NCBI GenBank assembly: GCA_963780805.1
Contig: CAWADP010000009.1
Location: 1,776,433 to 1,840,432 of the forward strand
Source of the DNA: JASHVB01 sp963780805
GTDB taxonomy: Bacteria; Pseudomonadota; Alphaproteobacteria; Acetobacterales; Acetobacteraceae
Direction: 5' to 3'
Length of the DNA: 64,000 nt
The notes under the pieces were generated by a model. That model saw only the letters and a list, made by a program, of their open reading frames with translations, was not told the DNA's origin and did not search any database. Below are positions 26,006 through 37,711 of the stretch, piece by piece. Both the position numbers and the translations under genes were made by a program. How positions within the stretch are numbered: position 1 is the stretch's first letter; each line of letters begins with the position of its first letter.

Positions 26006-26899
26006 ATGAAAATCGGATTTATCGGCCTCGGCATCATGGGCCGCCCCATGGCGCTGAACCTGAAGCAGGCTGGCCACGACCTCATCGTGCCGGAACGCAA
26101 GAGCCTGACGGACGACATCCGCGGCGCCGCCGAGGTGGTCGCCGACCCGAAAAGCGTCGCCGCGAGGTCCGAGGTGCTTATCCTGATGGTGCCCGATACG
26201 CCCGACGTCGAGGCGGTCCTGTTCGGCGAGAACGGCGCCGCCGAGGGGCTGAAGAAGGGGACGCTGGTGATCGACATGTCCTCGATCAGCCCGATCGCCA
26301 CCAAGGAGTACGCCAGGCGAGTTAACGAGAAGGACTGCGACTATCTGGACGCCCCGGTATCCGGCGGGGAGGTCGGCGCGAAGCAGGCGACCTTGACCAT
26401 CATGATTGGCGGCCCCGCCAAGGCATTCGACCGCGCCAAGCCGCTGTTCGACAAGATGGGCAAGAACATCACGCATGTCGGAGAGGCCAACGGCGACGGC
26501 CAGACCTGCAAGGTCGCCAACCAGATCATCGTCGCGCTGAACATCCAGGCCTGTGCCGAGGCGCTGGTGTTCGCCGCCCGCGCTGGCGCCGACCCGGCCA
26601 AGGTGCGGCAGGCGCTGATGGGCGGCTTCGCCTCCTCCCGTATCCTGGAGGTGCATGCGGAGCGCATGTTAAAAGGCACGTTCAACCCGGGGTTTCGCAT
26701 CCGGTTACACCAGAAGGATCTCAACCTGGCGCTGGACGCTGCAAGAGAATACAACCTAGGGTTGCCGAACACCGCCATCGCCCAGCAGATGTTCGCCGCT
26801 TGTGCAGCGCATGGCGGCGCCGATCTCGACCATTCCGCAATGATCTTGGCGATCGAAGGGCTGGGCGACTGCTCCCTGCGTCCGAACAAGCCAACTTGA
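26006..26899 (+). CDS. glxR: 2-hydroxy-3-oxopropionate (tartronate semialdehyde) reductase
   Basis: 297 residues, beta-hydroxyacid dehydrogenase family. It reduces tartronate semialdehyde to D-glycerate with NAD(P)H. The Rossmann motif GFIGLGIMGRPMALNL starts at residue 4, the substrate motif DAPVSGGEVGAKQATLTIM is complete, the catalytic lysine is in GDGQTCKVANQIIVALN, and the C-terminal LHQKDLNLALDAARE matches GarR/GlxR. hyi upstream supplies the substrate, so hyi-gst-glxR form a glyoxylate/hydroxypyruvate unit; glyoxylate carboligase is not in the window. The leader carries the 13-bp tandem repeat, with AGGAGAG as ribosome site. Confidence 0.92.
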   Translation: MKIGFIGLGIMGRPMALNLKQAGHDLIVPERKSLTDDIRGAAEVVADPKSVAARSEVLILMVPDTPDVEAVLFGENGAAEGLKKGTLVIDMSSISPIATKEYARRVNEKDCDYLDAPVSGGEVGAKQATLTIMIGGPAKAFDRAKPLFDKMGKNITHVGEANGDGQTCKVANQIIVALNIQACAEALVFAARAGADPAKVRQALMGGFASSRILEVHAERMLKGTFNPGFRIRLHQKDLNLALDAAREYNLGLPNTAIAQQMFAACAAHGGADLDHSAMILAIEGLGDCSLRPNKPT

Positions 26900-27076
26900 C
26901 CAGCATCACGCCGCAACGAGTCGCACCAAACGGACAGGGGTTGAATTTCCGGACGATTTCGCGTAATGGAAGCCGCGACGCCCCGATTCTGAGACACGGC
27001 GTGTGTCCGTCCTGCGGCAGGGCGGTGCAGGCCGCGACCAGAGCCAGCTAAGGGATGGGGTCGGGAGGAACGGCTG

Positions 27077-27967
27077 ATGTCCATGCGGTTCACCGAGATC
27101 GGCCACCAACTCCGGGCGTACCGCCTGGAATCGGGCCTGCGTGCCGAGGAGATCGCCGCCCGTCTCGGGGTCTCGCGCGCGGCACTCTACCGCTACGAAA
27201 AAGGCGAGGTGATCAAGCTCGACACCATCAAGCGCCTGGCCGAGCTGCTGAAAATCTCGCCGCTCTCGCTGCTGGGCATCGGCGTCGAATACTATAACCG
27301 TCCGATCGGCTATTTCGAGCGGGTCCGCCAGATCGAGGAAACCGCCGACCAGATCCTGCAATTGTTCGGGCCGGTCTGCTACCTGACCACGTCGGACGCA
27401 TATGATGCCGCCCTGGGCGAGGCGTTCGAGGAGGCGGCCGACCAGGCCGGCCACGAACGCACCGCGATGCGCAGCATGGCCGAGCAAGTGATGGGCATCC
27501 TGGCGGCGCGCAAGCGGATGTACACCATGCGGCGGCCGGGGATCATCGCCATGGTGTCGCTCGCGTCGGTGCAGCGGATGGTGGAAACCGGCATCGCCGG
27601 CAGCGTTGCGGTGTCCGACCGCGTGCGGACGATCTGCCGGGACGTGGCCGTCTCCGAGGTTGAGAACATGGCCCGGCTGATGGAGACTGAACCGATGGGG
27701 CTGCAATTCGGCCTGCTCATCGGGGCGGAACCGAGTTCGGCATTCAAGATCCTGCGCGCGCGCGATCGGGTGAGTCTCGCGATCAACCCGTTCCGGCCGG
27801 ACACGCATCCCAGCGCCCATACCGGGGTGGCGATGATCACCGGCGCCGACGAGGCGATCGCCGCCCACCAGCGTGTCGCCGAGGCAAGCTGGCGCGAGGC
27901 TGTGAAAGGCCCGGCGGGGGCCGCTCGGCTGCGGCAGTTGCTCGGCGCCCGGATGACGGTGGCATAG
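27077..27967 (+). CDS. XRE-family transcriptional regulator with large C-terminal domain
   Basis: 296 residues from ATG 27077 with GGGAGGAA seven bases upstream. Residues about 8-62 are a helix-turn-helix of the XRE class (LRAEEIAARLGVSRAALYRYEKG). The remaining 230 residues form an unrecognised domain without transmembrane segments, probably a ligand-sensing part. It follows glxR by about 180 bp on the same strand and could control the hyi-gst-glxR genes, which is inference from position. Confidence 0.85.
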   Translation: MSMRFTEIGHQLRAYRLESGLRAEEIAARLGVSRAALYRYEKGEVIKLDTIKRLAELLKISPLSLLGIGVEYYNRPIGYFERVRQIEETADQILQLFGPVCYLTTSDAYDAALGEAFEEAADQAGHERTAMRSMAEQVMGILAARKRMYTMRRPGIIAMVSLASVQRMVETGIAGSVAVSDRVRTICRDVAVSEVENMARLMETEPMGLQFGLLIGAEPSSAFKILRARDRVSLAINPFRPDTHPSAHTGVAMITGADEAIAAHQRVAEASWREAVKGPAGAARLRQLLGARMTVA

Positions 27968-28213
27968 CGGCGTCGAGCCCGCCGGCTGCGAACGACCGGG
28001 AATAGCGCTCTCCGACCAAGACGTGACACCGGCGCGGCTTACGGGGCAGCCGGCTGGGTGGGGGTTTGGCTTGCTCACGCAATCGGGATCGAGTTGAGCG
28101 CGAGCGCCGTCACGACGGCGGGAACCGATCGGTAATTGACACGTTTCTTGCTGGCCGCCGGCAGCAATGCGTCCCGCTCCGCCGTTGGCAGCCCTGGCCG
28201 CGGATTGACCGAC

Positions 28214-28279
28214 GCGGCCAGGGCACGCTTTCTGGCGCGGCCGGGGCACGCTTTCCGGTGCGGCCGGGGCACGGCGGCC
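28214..28279. repeat. Three tandem 23-bp units
   Basis: GCGGCCRGGGCACGCTTTCY (plus GGY) is repeated at 28214, 28237 and 28260, the last copy truncated. It lies in the otherwise gene-free 367 bp between the XRE regulator and the tRNA. On the minus strand a short frame (TAERDALLPAASKKRVNYR) looks protein-like but has no credible start; I see no other feature there. Confidence 0.8.
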
Positions 28280-28334
28280 GCGCTTTCGACTGCGCACTTT
28301 CCCCAGCGGGCGTTTCCCGCTATGAACGAGCCAC

Positions 28335-28419
28335 GGACCCGTAGCTCAGTTGGATAGAGCGTCGCCCTCCGAAGGCGAAGGTCGCACGTTCGCACGTTCG
28401 AGTCGTGTCGGGTCCGCCA
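28335..28419 (+). tRNA. tRNA-Arg(CCG) with an 8-bp insertion in the variable region
   Basis: Acceptor stem GGACCCG (28335-28341) pairs with CGGGTCC (28409-28415), followed by G and an encoded CCA. D-arm GCTC...GAGC, anticodon stem TCGCC/GGCGA with loop CTCCGAA, anticodon CCG. T-arm GCACG/CGTGT with loop TTCGAGT. The total is 85 nt where 77 is expected: the octamer GCACGTTC is present twice in tandem (28384-28391 and 28392-28399). The cloverleaf still folds with a 13-nt variable loop, but tRNA-Arg normally has a short one, so function is uncertain. Confidence 0.9.
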
Positions 28420-28498
28420 GTGTTTTCAAGAGGTTCTGGATAAGCGGCGGCTCTTGGAAAATTGGCTAGCAAGCGAGTTCCCGAGCCTACCAGGAACG

Positions 28499-31400
28499 TC
28501 ACCCAAGCCGTACAAGAAGATGATGGGTGATTCCGTCGTCCTGCAACTTCAAATTAAATGGCTGCTCCAAGATCACAGTTCCATCAATCGTTGCAGCGAC
28601 AATGCCGCGGCAGACGCCGTTGGGGTTGTCGACCAGGATCTCGTAGCGTGCCGAGCGGAACCGCACCGTCATCTCGAAGCGCGGCCAGGCTCTTCGGGAT
28701 GCACGGGTCCAGACGCAGGACATCGCCCTCCAGGCGCAGCCCGAGGATGCTCTCGACGCCGGCCCGCTGCATCCATCCGGCCGAACCGGTGTACCAGGTC
28801 CAGCCGCCGCGTCCGACATGGGGCGCGGCGGCATAGACATCGGCGGCGACGACATAGGGTTCCACCTTGTAACGATGCACATCGGACCGCGTGCGGGCGT
28901 GGTTGATCGGATTGAGCAGGGAGAACAGCGCGGCCGCCTTGTCGCCCTCGCCGAGTGCGGCGAATGCCATCACCGACCACAGCGCGGCATGCGTGTACTG
29001 GCCGCCGTTCTCGCGAATGCCTGGCGGGTAGCCCTTGATATAGCCGGGATCGAGCGGCGTCTTGTCGAATGGCGGCGTGAACAGCAGCGCCACGTTGATC
29101 CTGCGGCCGGATCAGCTCGCGCTCGACCGCCGCCATGGCGCGCGCCGCACGCTCCGGGTCGGCCGCACCCGAGATCGCGGCCCAGGACTGCGAAATCGAA
29201 TCGATCCGGCACTCGTCGTCGGTCGCCGAACCGAGCGGCGTGCCGTCGTCGAACCAGGCGCGGCGGTACCAGTCGCCATCCCAGGCCTCGCGTTCCAGCG
29301 CGGCTTGCAGCGCGGCGGCGTGCGCTCGCCATGCGGTGGCGTGAGCCGTGTCGCCGCGCGCATCGGCAAGCGGCGCGAAAGCGCTGAGTGCCGCGTAGAG
29401 CAACCAGCCGAGCCAGACGCTCTCGCCCCGACCAAGTTCGCCGACGCGGTTCATGCCGTCGTTCCAGTCGCCGGTGCCGATCAGCGGCAGACCGTGAACG
29501 CCGACCTCGAGGCTGGCATCGAGACCGCGCGCGCAGTGCTCGAACAGCGTGCCGACCTCGTCGGACACCGTCGGCTGGAAGAAGCTGTCGTGTTCGCCGG
29601 CCTGCAGAAGCTGGCCTTCCAGGAACGGGACCGCCTCGTCCAGCACCGCGGCATCGCCGGTCGCGCGGACATAATGCGCGACGGCGTAGGCGAGCCACGC
29701 CCGATCGTCGGAGATGCGCGTGCGCACGCCCTGACCCGAATGCGGCAACCACCAATGCTGGACGTCGCCTTCGACGAACTGCCGCGCCGCCGCACGCAGC
29801 AGGTGCTCGCGCGTCATCGCCGGCTGCGTGGCGGCCAGCGCCATGCCGTCCTGCAACTGGTCGCGAAAGCCATAGGCGCCGCTCGCCTGGTAGAACGCCG
29901 AGCGGGCCCAGATGCGGCAGGCCAGCGTCTGATACAGCAGCCAGCCGTTCAGCATGATGTCCATCGCCCGGTCGGGGGTCTTCACCTGGACCGCGCCGAG
30001 GACATCGTCCCAGTGGCGGCGGACCTCCGACAGCACGGCGTCGAGATCGGCCGTCGCGGTAGCGCGCAATCAAGCGTGCTGCGCATCTTGCGCGCTCGCG
30101 GCCTCGCCGAGGAAGAAGACGATCTCGACGCGGGCGTTCGGCGGCAGCACGACGGATCGTTCGCAGCGCGCCGCAGGGATCGAGACCGGCGCCCACCGTA
30201 TTGGAGAGCGGCGCCGCACCGGCGAGCGCTGCCGGGCTTTCCAGCGTGCCGTTGCGGCCGATGAACTCCCGCCGGTCGCCCGTCCAGTCGGTCTGGCGCC
30301 CCGCAAGATCGGCGAAGGCAACGCGCGATCCGAAGGCGGCATTCCATGGATTGCGCGCGAACATCGCGCCGGTGTCGGGATCGATCTCGGTCGTCACGAA
30401 CGGTGCGGAGGCGCTGCGCGACGGACCCAGCACCCATTCGACATAGGCGGTCACCGAAAGGTGCCGCGTACGGCGCGACGTGTTGCGCAGCGTCAGGCGC
30501 GAGATCTTGATCGGATCGCCGAGCGGCACGTACTGCAGCAGTTCGGCGGCGATGCCGTGCGCGGCATGCTCGAACCGGCTGTAGCCCCAGCCATGCCGCG
30601 GCAGCATAGGTGGCGGTGTCGTCGCGGATCGGCAGTGCCGTCGGACACCACAGGTCGCCGGTGTCGTCGTCGCGCAGATAGAACACCTCGCCCGGGCGAT
30701 CGCTGACCGGATCGTTCGACCAGGGCGTGAGCTGGTTCTCGCGGCTGTTGACCGACCAGGTGAAGCCGCTGCCTTCCGTCGCCACCTGAAAGCCGAAGGC
30801 GGGATTGGCGATGACATTGATCCAGGGCGCCGGCGTCGACTGGCCCGGCCCGAGGATCGTCGACATATTCCCGCCCGTCTTCGGCGAAACCGCCAAGCCC
30901 ATTGAAGAACTCCAGCGGCGGCAGCGGCGCACGCGCCGGCTCCGCGGCACCAGCCGCCGCGGGCTTTCGCACGGTCGCGCACAGCTTCATTCGGGTTCCG
31001 GCACACGGTCGAGCTGATCGGCGAGCGAGCCGCGCTGTCCGACCAGGACGACCCGCGCCACCGACGCGAGCAACGCGCGGGCTTCCGGCGAAATCAGGTC
31101 GGCGCGCAGCACGAAGACGCGACCCTGCCGTCGCTCCTCGCCGACCGGCGGCCGCGACTGGCTCGCCCGGACCAGGGTCTCGAGCGCGATCTGCAGATCC
31201 TGGACGTAGGACGACGCGCGCTCGTTCAGGATCACGAGATCCACGGCGAGCTGCTTCATCCGCCAGTATTCGTGCGCCTGCAGCAGTTGGCGGGCGATGT
31301 CGAGGTTCTCGATGTCGGCGATGCGCAGCAGCACGATCGGCAGGTCGCCGGAAATGCCCATGGGCCACAGCCCCGGCTGCCCGCCGGCACCGCGCAGGAT

Positions 31401-34400
31401 GGTGTCGGAGGAGGGCCGCAGCGCCGGTCCGGCATGCAGCAGGTGGCCGGCGACACGCTGGAACAGGCCGGCTTCGCCCGGATCGATGCCGAGATGGTGG
31501 AGTTGCACCTGCGCCTGGGTCCACGCCAGCGTGGCCGCCCGCTCGAATGCCGTGGCTGTCGCGATGCTTGTCGACGAGGTCGAGCACCGCCTCGCGGGTT
31601 TCGGCAACCACCGTCCAGAACGCGATGCGCACGATCGCGCCGGGTGCGACCCGCACGCGGCGGCGCAGCGCGAAGACCGGATCGAGCACCGTGCCGACCG
31701 TGTTGGACAAGGGCCGGCCATCGATCACCGCGATCGGCCGGTGGATGCCGTGGCCGCGGCCGAGGAAACGGGCCCGGTCGGTCTCCACCTCCGGCTTCCC
31801 CACCGCCTCGCCATCCACGATCGCCAGATGCGCCGCCCAGATTTCCTGCTCTGCCGGCGCGCGCCGCCGCCGCGTTGCCAGGATGGTACCCGAGGTCGGC
31901 GAGATACTCGGTGGCGACGAACAACTTCATGAAGGCCGGATGCGCGACGTCGTCGGCCTGCGGCGCCAGCACCAGCTCGGCATAGGACGTCACGTCGATC
32001 TCGCGCACCCGGTTGCCGGAATTCGCGATCGAGACGCGGCGAACCTCGGCATCGTCCTCGGCCGAGACGAGCACCTCCAACGTTGTCGTCAGCGTTCCGT
32101 CGCTGCCGGGTGAACTCGGCGCGATCCTCATTGAAGGCGACATCGATAGGCGTCGGGTTCGGCGCCGCTCGGCTGGAAGCCGGCCGACCACACATCGCCG
32201 CTGCGCACGTCGCGCAGGAAGACATAGGAGCCCCAGTCGTCGCAGGTGGCATCCTCGCGCCAGCGCGTCACGGCCAGCCCGCGCCAGCGGCTGTAACCGG
32301 AGCCGGCGGCCGTCAGCATCACCGCGTAGCGGCCGTTGGACAGCAGATGGGTGGCGAGCGCCGCGGTGTGCGCGGTGGTCAGCCGCCGGCCGCCTTGCGG
32401 TCCTGCTCTGCCGCACCCTGGCGTCCGACTTCGCGTCCGCTGCCCAGGGACGCACTACCGGCAACGTCGCGCGGCGTGCCCTCCTGCAGCAGCAGTTCGG
32501 TCGCCTGGACCATCGGTTCGGCATGGAACCGCGCCCGCATCGCACCATCCAGCAGCGCATCGGCGATGGCCACGATCGTCATGCCCTGATGGTGCGCCAT
32601 GAAGGCGCGCACGATCGCGACGCTCGCATTCTCCGGCAGCCGGCTCGGCGTGTAGTCCAGCGCCTCGTAGAAGCCGTAGCGGCCGCATGCGCCGATGCTG
32701 GCAAGCCTGCGCGAAGATTGCGGGCCGCCGCCGTCGGATCGACCATGGCTGGCGAGCGCGGTCGCATACGGCGCCACCACGGCGTTCTCGCCCAGGCCGC
32801 GCTTCAGCCCGAGGCCGGGGACGCCGAAGTTCGAGTATTGGTAGGTGAACTCCAGGTCGCGGGTGTTGTAGGCGGATTCCGAAACGCCCCAGGGCAGGCC
32901 GAGCGATGGCGCCGTAAGCGATCTGCCGCCGCACGATCAGCCGGCTGGTTTGCTCCAGCAGGCTTCCCGCCGGCGCGCGCATGACCAGCGACGGCATCAG
33001 GTATTCGAACATCGATCCCGACCAGGAGATCAGCGCGGCGCCATGCGCGATCGGCGTGACGGCGCGGCCGAGATGGAACCAATGGCGGGCCGGGACGTCG
33101 CCCTTGGCGATCGCGATGAAGCTCGCAAGCCGCGCCTCGGAGGCGAGCAGATCGTAGCAACTCGGGTCGAGCGCGCCTTCCGGCACCCGATAGCCGATCG
33201 ACAGCAGCTTGCGATCTGGATCGAGCAGAAAGCCGTAGCCCATGTCGAGCGCCATCGTCCGCGCGGTCGCTTCGAGGGACGCGAGGCGCGCCGCCAGGGC
33301 GGCGGCTGCGTCCGGCGACTGACCGATGTCCCGCCGGTGACTCTCGATCGAGCGGCGCGCCGCCGCCATCCAGAACAGCATGTCCGCGCCGGTGTCGTCG
33401 CCGCGTTCGCTCGCGAATGCGGCCGCGATGTCGGCCATGATCTCGGCCTGCGCGGCGAGATCGGCCAGGTGCGTCGCGATGCTCTCGTCGTCCGGCCCGC
33501 CTGACGCACGCCGGCCGCAAGTGCGGTGAGCGTCGTCGTCGAGCTGCTGCCAGGTCACGGTCTAGCGTGCGCCGCCCGTCGCGCAACTGGTCCGTCGCTT
33601 CACGGGCGAGGTCGAGCGCGTCGGCAATGCCGGCCAGGCGCTGCGCGGCCGTGGGCGCCAGGACGGTCCATTCCCGGCAGGCGTTGGCCAGCGTGATCAG
33701 GTGGCCGGCCAGGTTCCCGCTGTCGACTGTGGAGACATAGGGCGGATCGAGCGGGCGCAGATCGCTCGTGTCGTACCAATTGTAGAAATGCCCGCGGAAG
33801 CGCGCGAGGCTGGCCCATGGTGGCCAGCGTCGCCTCCAGCCGTTCGGCCGCTTCGGTCGTTCCCAGCCATGCGAAATCGCGGGCGGTCGCCGCCGAGAGG
33901 AGATACAGGCCGAGATTGGTCGGGGAGGTCCGGTGGGCCAGCGCCGGCACCGGGTCCTCCTGGAAATTGTCCGGCGGCAGCATGTGGTCGGCTGCCGTCA
34001 CGAAGGTCTCGAAGAACCGCCAGGTCCGCCGCGCGATCAGCCGCAGGGCCTGGGCGTCGGCCGCCGATACGGACATCCGGCCGGCGATCCCGGGAGACCG
34101 GCTGGTCCAGCGCGCGATCGCCGGCGAGGCGATCCAGAGGGCGGCGAGCGGCACCGCCAGGGGCCACGTGCCATGCCCGGCCAGCAGGGACGACCGCCAA
34201 CGCCAGAACACCGAGGGCGACCCCGCTGGCCATCACGCGATAGAAGCCGAGGAGATCGAGCCGACGGACCGATCGTCGCCTGCGCCGCTGGAACCCATTC
34301 GAGGAGATGCCGGCGGGTGACGAACAGCCGCGCCAGGGTCCGCGCGATCGCATCGCCCATCAGCCACGCCTGATGCGCCAGGAACGTGACGACGAGCGCC

Positions 34401-37093
34401 CATTGGGCAAGCGCGAGGCGCAGATCGCTGCCGAACGCGCGCCAGATGGCTGCGCGGCGTGATCCCGGCACGGCGCGGCACGATGGCGGCAACGACGGGA
34501 ATGAAGGCCGGCAGCAGGATCGTCAACAGGACGAAGCCGATCCACACCGACGCGGCGGCGAAGGGCAACGCCAATCCCGCCAGCAACGACAGCATGCAAG
34601 CCGGCGCCGACAGCGTTCGCCGCAGATTGTCGAGCATCTTCCAGCGGCCGATCGCCGGGACGGCGTTGCGCGTCCGATCGGTGCCGGCGACCTGGTCCGC
34701 GGCCCAACAGCCACGGCAGCAACTGCCAATCGCCGCGCGCCCAGCGGTGGTGGCGCCGCGCGGCGACGTCGTAGCGGGCGGGGAACTCCTCGACCACCTC
34801 GATATCGGAGGCGAGACCGGCGCGGGCAAAGATGCCTTCGAACAGATCGTGGCTGAGCAGTGTCGAGTCCGGCACCCGGCCGGCGAGCGCCGCCTCGAAA
34901 GCGTCGATCTCGTAGATGCCCTTGCCGGCATAGGAGCCTTCGCCGAACAGATCCTGGTACACGTCGGAGACGGCGGCGGCATAAGGGTCGATGCCGTTCA
35001 TGCTGGAAAAGACGCGCTGGAACAGCGAACCCTCGCGGCCGACCGGCAATGAGGGCGTGACCCGCGGTTGCAGCACGGCATAGCCCGCCACCACCCGGCC
35101 GGCGGCGGCGTCGAAGCGCGGCCGGTTGAGCGGGTGCGCCATCTTGCCGATCAGGCGGTGGACCGTGTCGCGCGGCAGCCTGGTGTCGGCGTCGAGCGTG
35201 ATGACGTAGCGGACATCGGCGGGCACCGTTGGCGCTTGCCCGCCGATGGCGCAGAAAGCTGGTGTCGGTCGCGCCGCGCAGCAGCCGGTTCAGTTCATGC
35301 AGCTTGCCGCGCTTGCGTTCCCAGCCGATCCAGCGCGCTTCGCCGGCGTTCCAGACCCGCTTGCGGTGCAGCAGCAGGAAGCGGTCGCCGCCGGGCGCCG
35401 GGCCATAGCGCCGATTGAGCCGGGCAATGCCGGCCGCTGCCGCTTCCAGCAGCGCCTCATCGCCATCGACATGCTCGGTCGCGGCATCGAGCCAGTCGGA
35501 GAGCAGCGCGAAATGCAGCTCGCCCTTCCGGGCTGGCGAGGTGGTGGACCTCCAGACGCTCGATCTGCTCTTCGATCGCGTCGGCTGTCGTCAGCAGCGT
35601 CGGCACCGCGACGAGCGTGCGCAAGTGCGCGGGCACGCCGCTGCGAAGTTCCAAAGCGGGCAACGGCGTTGCGCCGAAGCCGCGCGTCACGCCGCGGTTC
35701 ACCAGCGCCACCGCCGCGTCGATGGCCGGCACCAGCCCGAGGATACCGAGCAAGCCGCAGCCATGCCGGGCCGACGCCCTGCGCGTGCAGCGTGAACAGC
35801 GGTATGGCGAGAAGGACAGCGGCAACGACGCCGCCGGCGCCAACATAGCCGCCGATGCCGAACCTGCGGCTCAGGCGTCCGGGCCAGGTACGCGAGTGGC
35901 GGCCGGAAGCCGATGGCGGCCTCGAACGCGCGGCGCCCGCCGGCGAGAAGGTGATAGCCGGGATCGCCGTGGCGGTTCTGCTCTACACGCACGGCGCGAA
36001 CATGCGGTCTGGTTCGCTGCCTGGACGGCCGCGCGGGCGACGTCGAGCTCCGTGCGGTTGGCGCCGCGCGCCAGTTCCTCGATGGCGCTGCGATAGAGAT
36101 TGCGCGTCGGGAAATCCATGTCGCGAAACGCGCTGCCGGCGGAGAGCACGTCGTCCACCAGGCTGATGCGCTCGAACAGCTCGGGCCAATCGACGTCGGA
36201 AATCATGCGCATGCTGGTGATGATGTTGCGCACCGTGACGACCCCGGCACCCTGCCTCTGGTGTTCGTCGCGCACGATCGTGTCTGCCGTCGATCCTTGC
36301 GCGGCCAGATGCTGGTCGAGCCAGGTCAGCGCGGGGGTGATCCCGGGATCCTGATCGCGCAGCCGGTGCACGAGCTGGACGGCGAATGCGTCGGACAGCG
36401 TTCGTGCCGTTGCGATGTGCGAGCACAACCGATGCCGGTTCGGCGGCGTGTCCGCCCGCACCCAGCAGGCGGTCGGCGAGACCGTCCGCCTCCTGTCGCG
36501 CGTCGCTGCTGTGCATGATCAGCTCGGCCAGACGCCGGAGGTTTTCGACCAGCACGATCCGGAGCGTGATGGCAACCGCCCAGAGTTCGCCGATGGTCAG
36601 CGGCTGCACCTCCTGGTAGGCGCGCACGAAGCGGCACAGCATCTCGGCGTCGAAATGGCTGTCGGTGTGTGCGACGAAGGCCCAGGCCACGCCGAACACC
36701 CGCGGGTATCCCGCGAACGGACCAGTCGAGCAGCTTCGGCAGTTGCCGGTAGTAGCCGGGCGGCAATGCGGAGCGGATTTCGCGAATCTCCCGCTCGACG
36801 AGGTAGTAGTTATCGACCAGCCACTCCGCCGCCGGCGTGATCGCGCGGCCTGCCTCGGTCGATTTGGCGATCATGCGATAGGCGTGGAGCAGTACGCCAC
36901 CGTTGTCGGCGAGCCGGCCGGACAGTGGATGACCCCTGGTCGGCCTCGGCGTAACGGGTTGCGCAACCGCGAGGCTTCGCGCGTGCTCTTCCAGGCGTTC
37001 GACGCTGAACAGCTCTTCGCGAACGGGCTTCCCACTGATCCAGGGAGAATTGGGAGATGCGCGACCAAGGACGCGCCGGACGATCGACATCAT
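28499..37093 (-). pseudogene. ndvB: Cyclic beta-1,2-glucan synthase, broken by many frameshifts
   Basis: From ATG 37093 to the stop at 28499 the DNA keeps the whole architecture of an NdvB-type enzyme (8,595 bp, 2,865 codons, near the usual length), but coding jumps between minus-strand frames at least a dozen times. Recognisable parts in order are the N-terminus (EELFSVERLEEHARSLAVAQ), NYYLVEREIREIRSALPPGYY, the GT84 domain with ITLDADTRLPRDTVHRLIGK and HHRWARGDWQLLPWLL, membrane helices, and the C-terminal GH94 phosphorylase-like domain with GDWNDGMNRVGELGRGESVW and GWTWYTGSAGWMQRAGVES. The intact enzyme makes periplasmic cyclic glucans for osmotic adaptation. Individual segments are well conserved between breaks, so the gene is either very recently inactivated or this stretch carries sequencing indels. 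Confidence 0.9.
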
Positions 37094-37169
37094 GGCGCCA
37101 GCCTGCGCACGTCCAGGGGGGCAAGAAACCGATGGATGGCGGCTGGTTCGCCGCGGCTTTGCCCCGCCT

Positions 37170-37418
37170 TCATGCCTCCTCGAACGGAGCCAGCAGGCGG
37201 CCGGCCTTGAAAATGATGGTGGGTTCTTCGTCGTAATCGCCCAACTCGGCGTCGCCTGATGTGGCGAACGCGACGACTTCCGCCTTGGTCAGTGCAAGGC
37301 GCTCCGCGGTTCGGCGCGCACCATCCGACGACTTGCACCGTATCGGCGTGTCGGCGGCCAGCCGCATCCCTTTGCCGGCCTCGAACGCCTGCACGAGATA
37401 GATTGTCTCACGCGACAT
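37170..37418 (-). CDS. Conserved hypothetical protein (82 aa)
   Basis: ATG 37418 has GAGGTCAC immediately upstream. The 82-residue soluble protein (MSRETIYLVQAFEAGKGM..., DGARRTAERLALTKAEVVAF, DYDEEPTIIFKAGRLLAPFE) resembles small alphaproteobacterial proteins of unknown function. It follows the 37425 gene after 6 bp and both follow groEL, so they may extend that transcript. No motif reveals function. Confidence 0.75.
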   Translation of the reverse strand: MSRETIYLVQAFEAGKGMRLAADTPIRCKSSDGARRTAERLALTKAEVVAFATSGDAELGDYDEEPTIIFKAGRLLAPFEEA

Positions 37419-37424
37419 GTGACC

Positions 37425-37673
37425 TCATTCCGATACCGGCCGTTTTTGGCCCCGCGGCGCACTGGTCACGCCGCGTTCGGTTTCGCCGCCGGCAGCAGCC
37501 TGCCGGCAGGCTGCCTCGGCGGTGACTTCAGCCGAAATCCGGGCCAGGAACTCCTCGAGTCCTGGCCCGGAGGTGGTGTTCAGTTCCTCGGCGGCGCGAC
37601 GCAATGCCTCCCGCCGCAGCAGGCGAGCGGTCATCGCGTCGAACTTCGGATCGGGTGCGTCCTGGTCCAGCAT
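37425..37673 (-). CDS. Hypothetical protein (82 aa)
   Basis: ATG 37673 is preceded by GGAAGGATTCC, a good ribosome site. The product is a charged, mainly helical small protein (TARLLRREALRRAAEELNTT, LEEFLARISAEVTAEAACR) without known domain. It lies 38 bp after groEL on the same strand. The strong ribosome site and tight packing support expression; function unknown. Confidence 0.6.
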   Translation of the reverse strand: MLDQDAPDPKFDAMTARLLRREALRRAAEELNTTSGPGLEEFLARISAEVTAEAACRQAAAGGETERGVTSAPRGQKRPVSE

Positions 37674-37711
37674 TGGAATCCTTCCAGGCGCCTGTGCGAG
37701 GACTGCGTTGC

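Noticed and set aside
28075..28395. 106-residue minus-strand protein across the tRNA
   Set aside because: It overlaps the tRNA and the tandem repeats; the protein-like end has no valid start.
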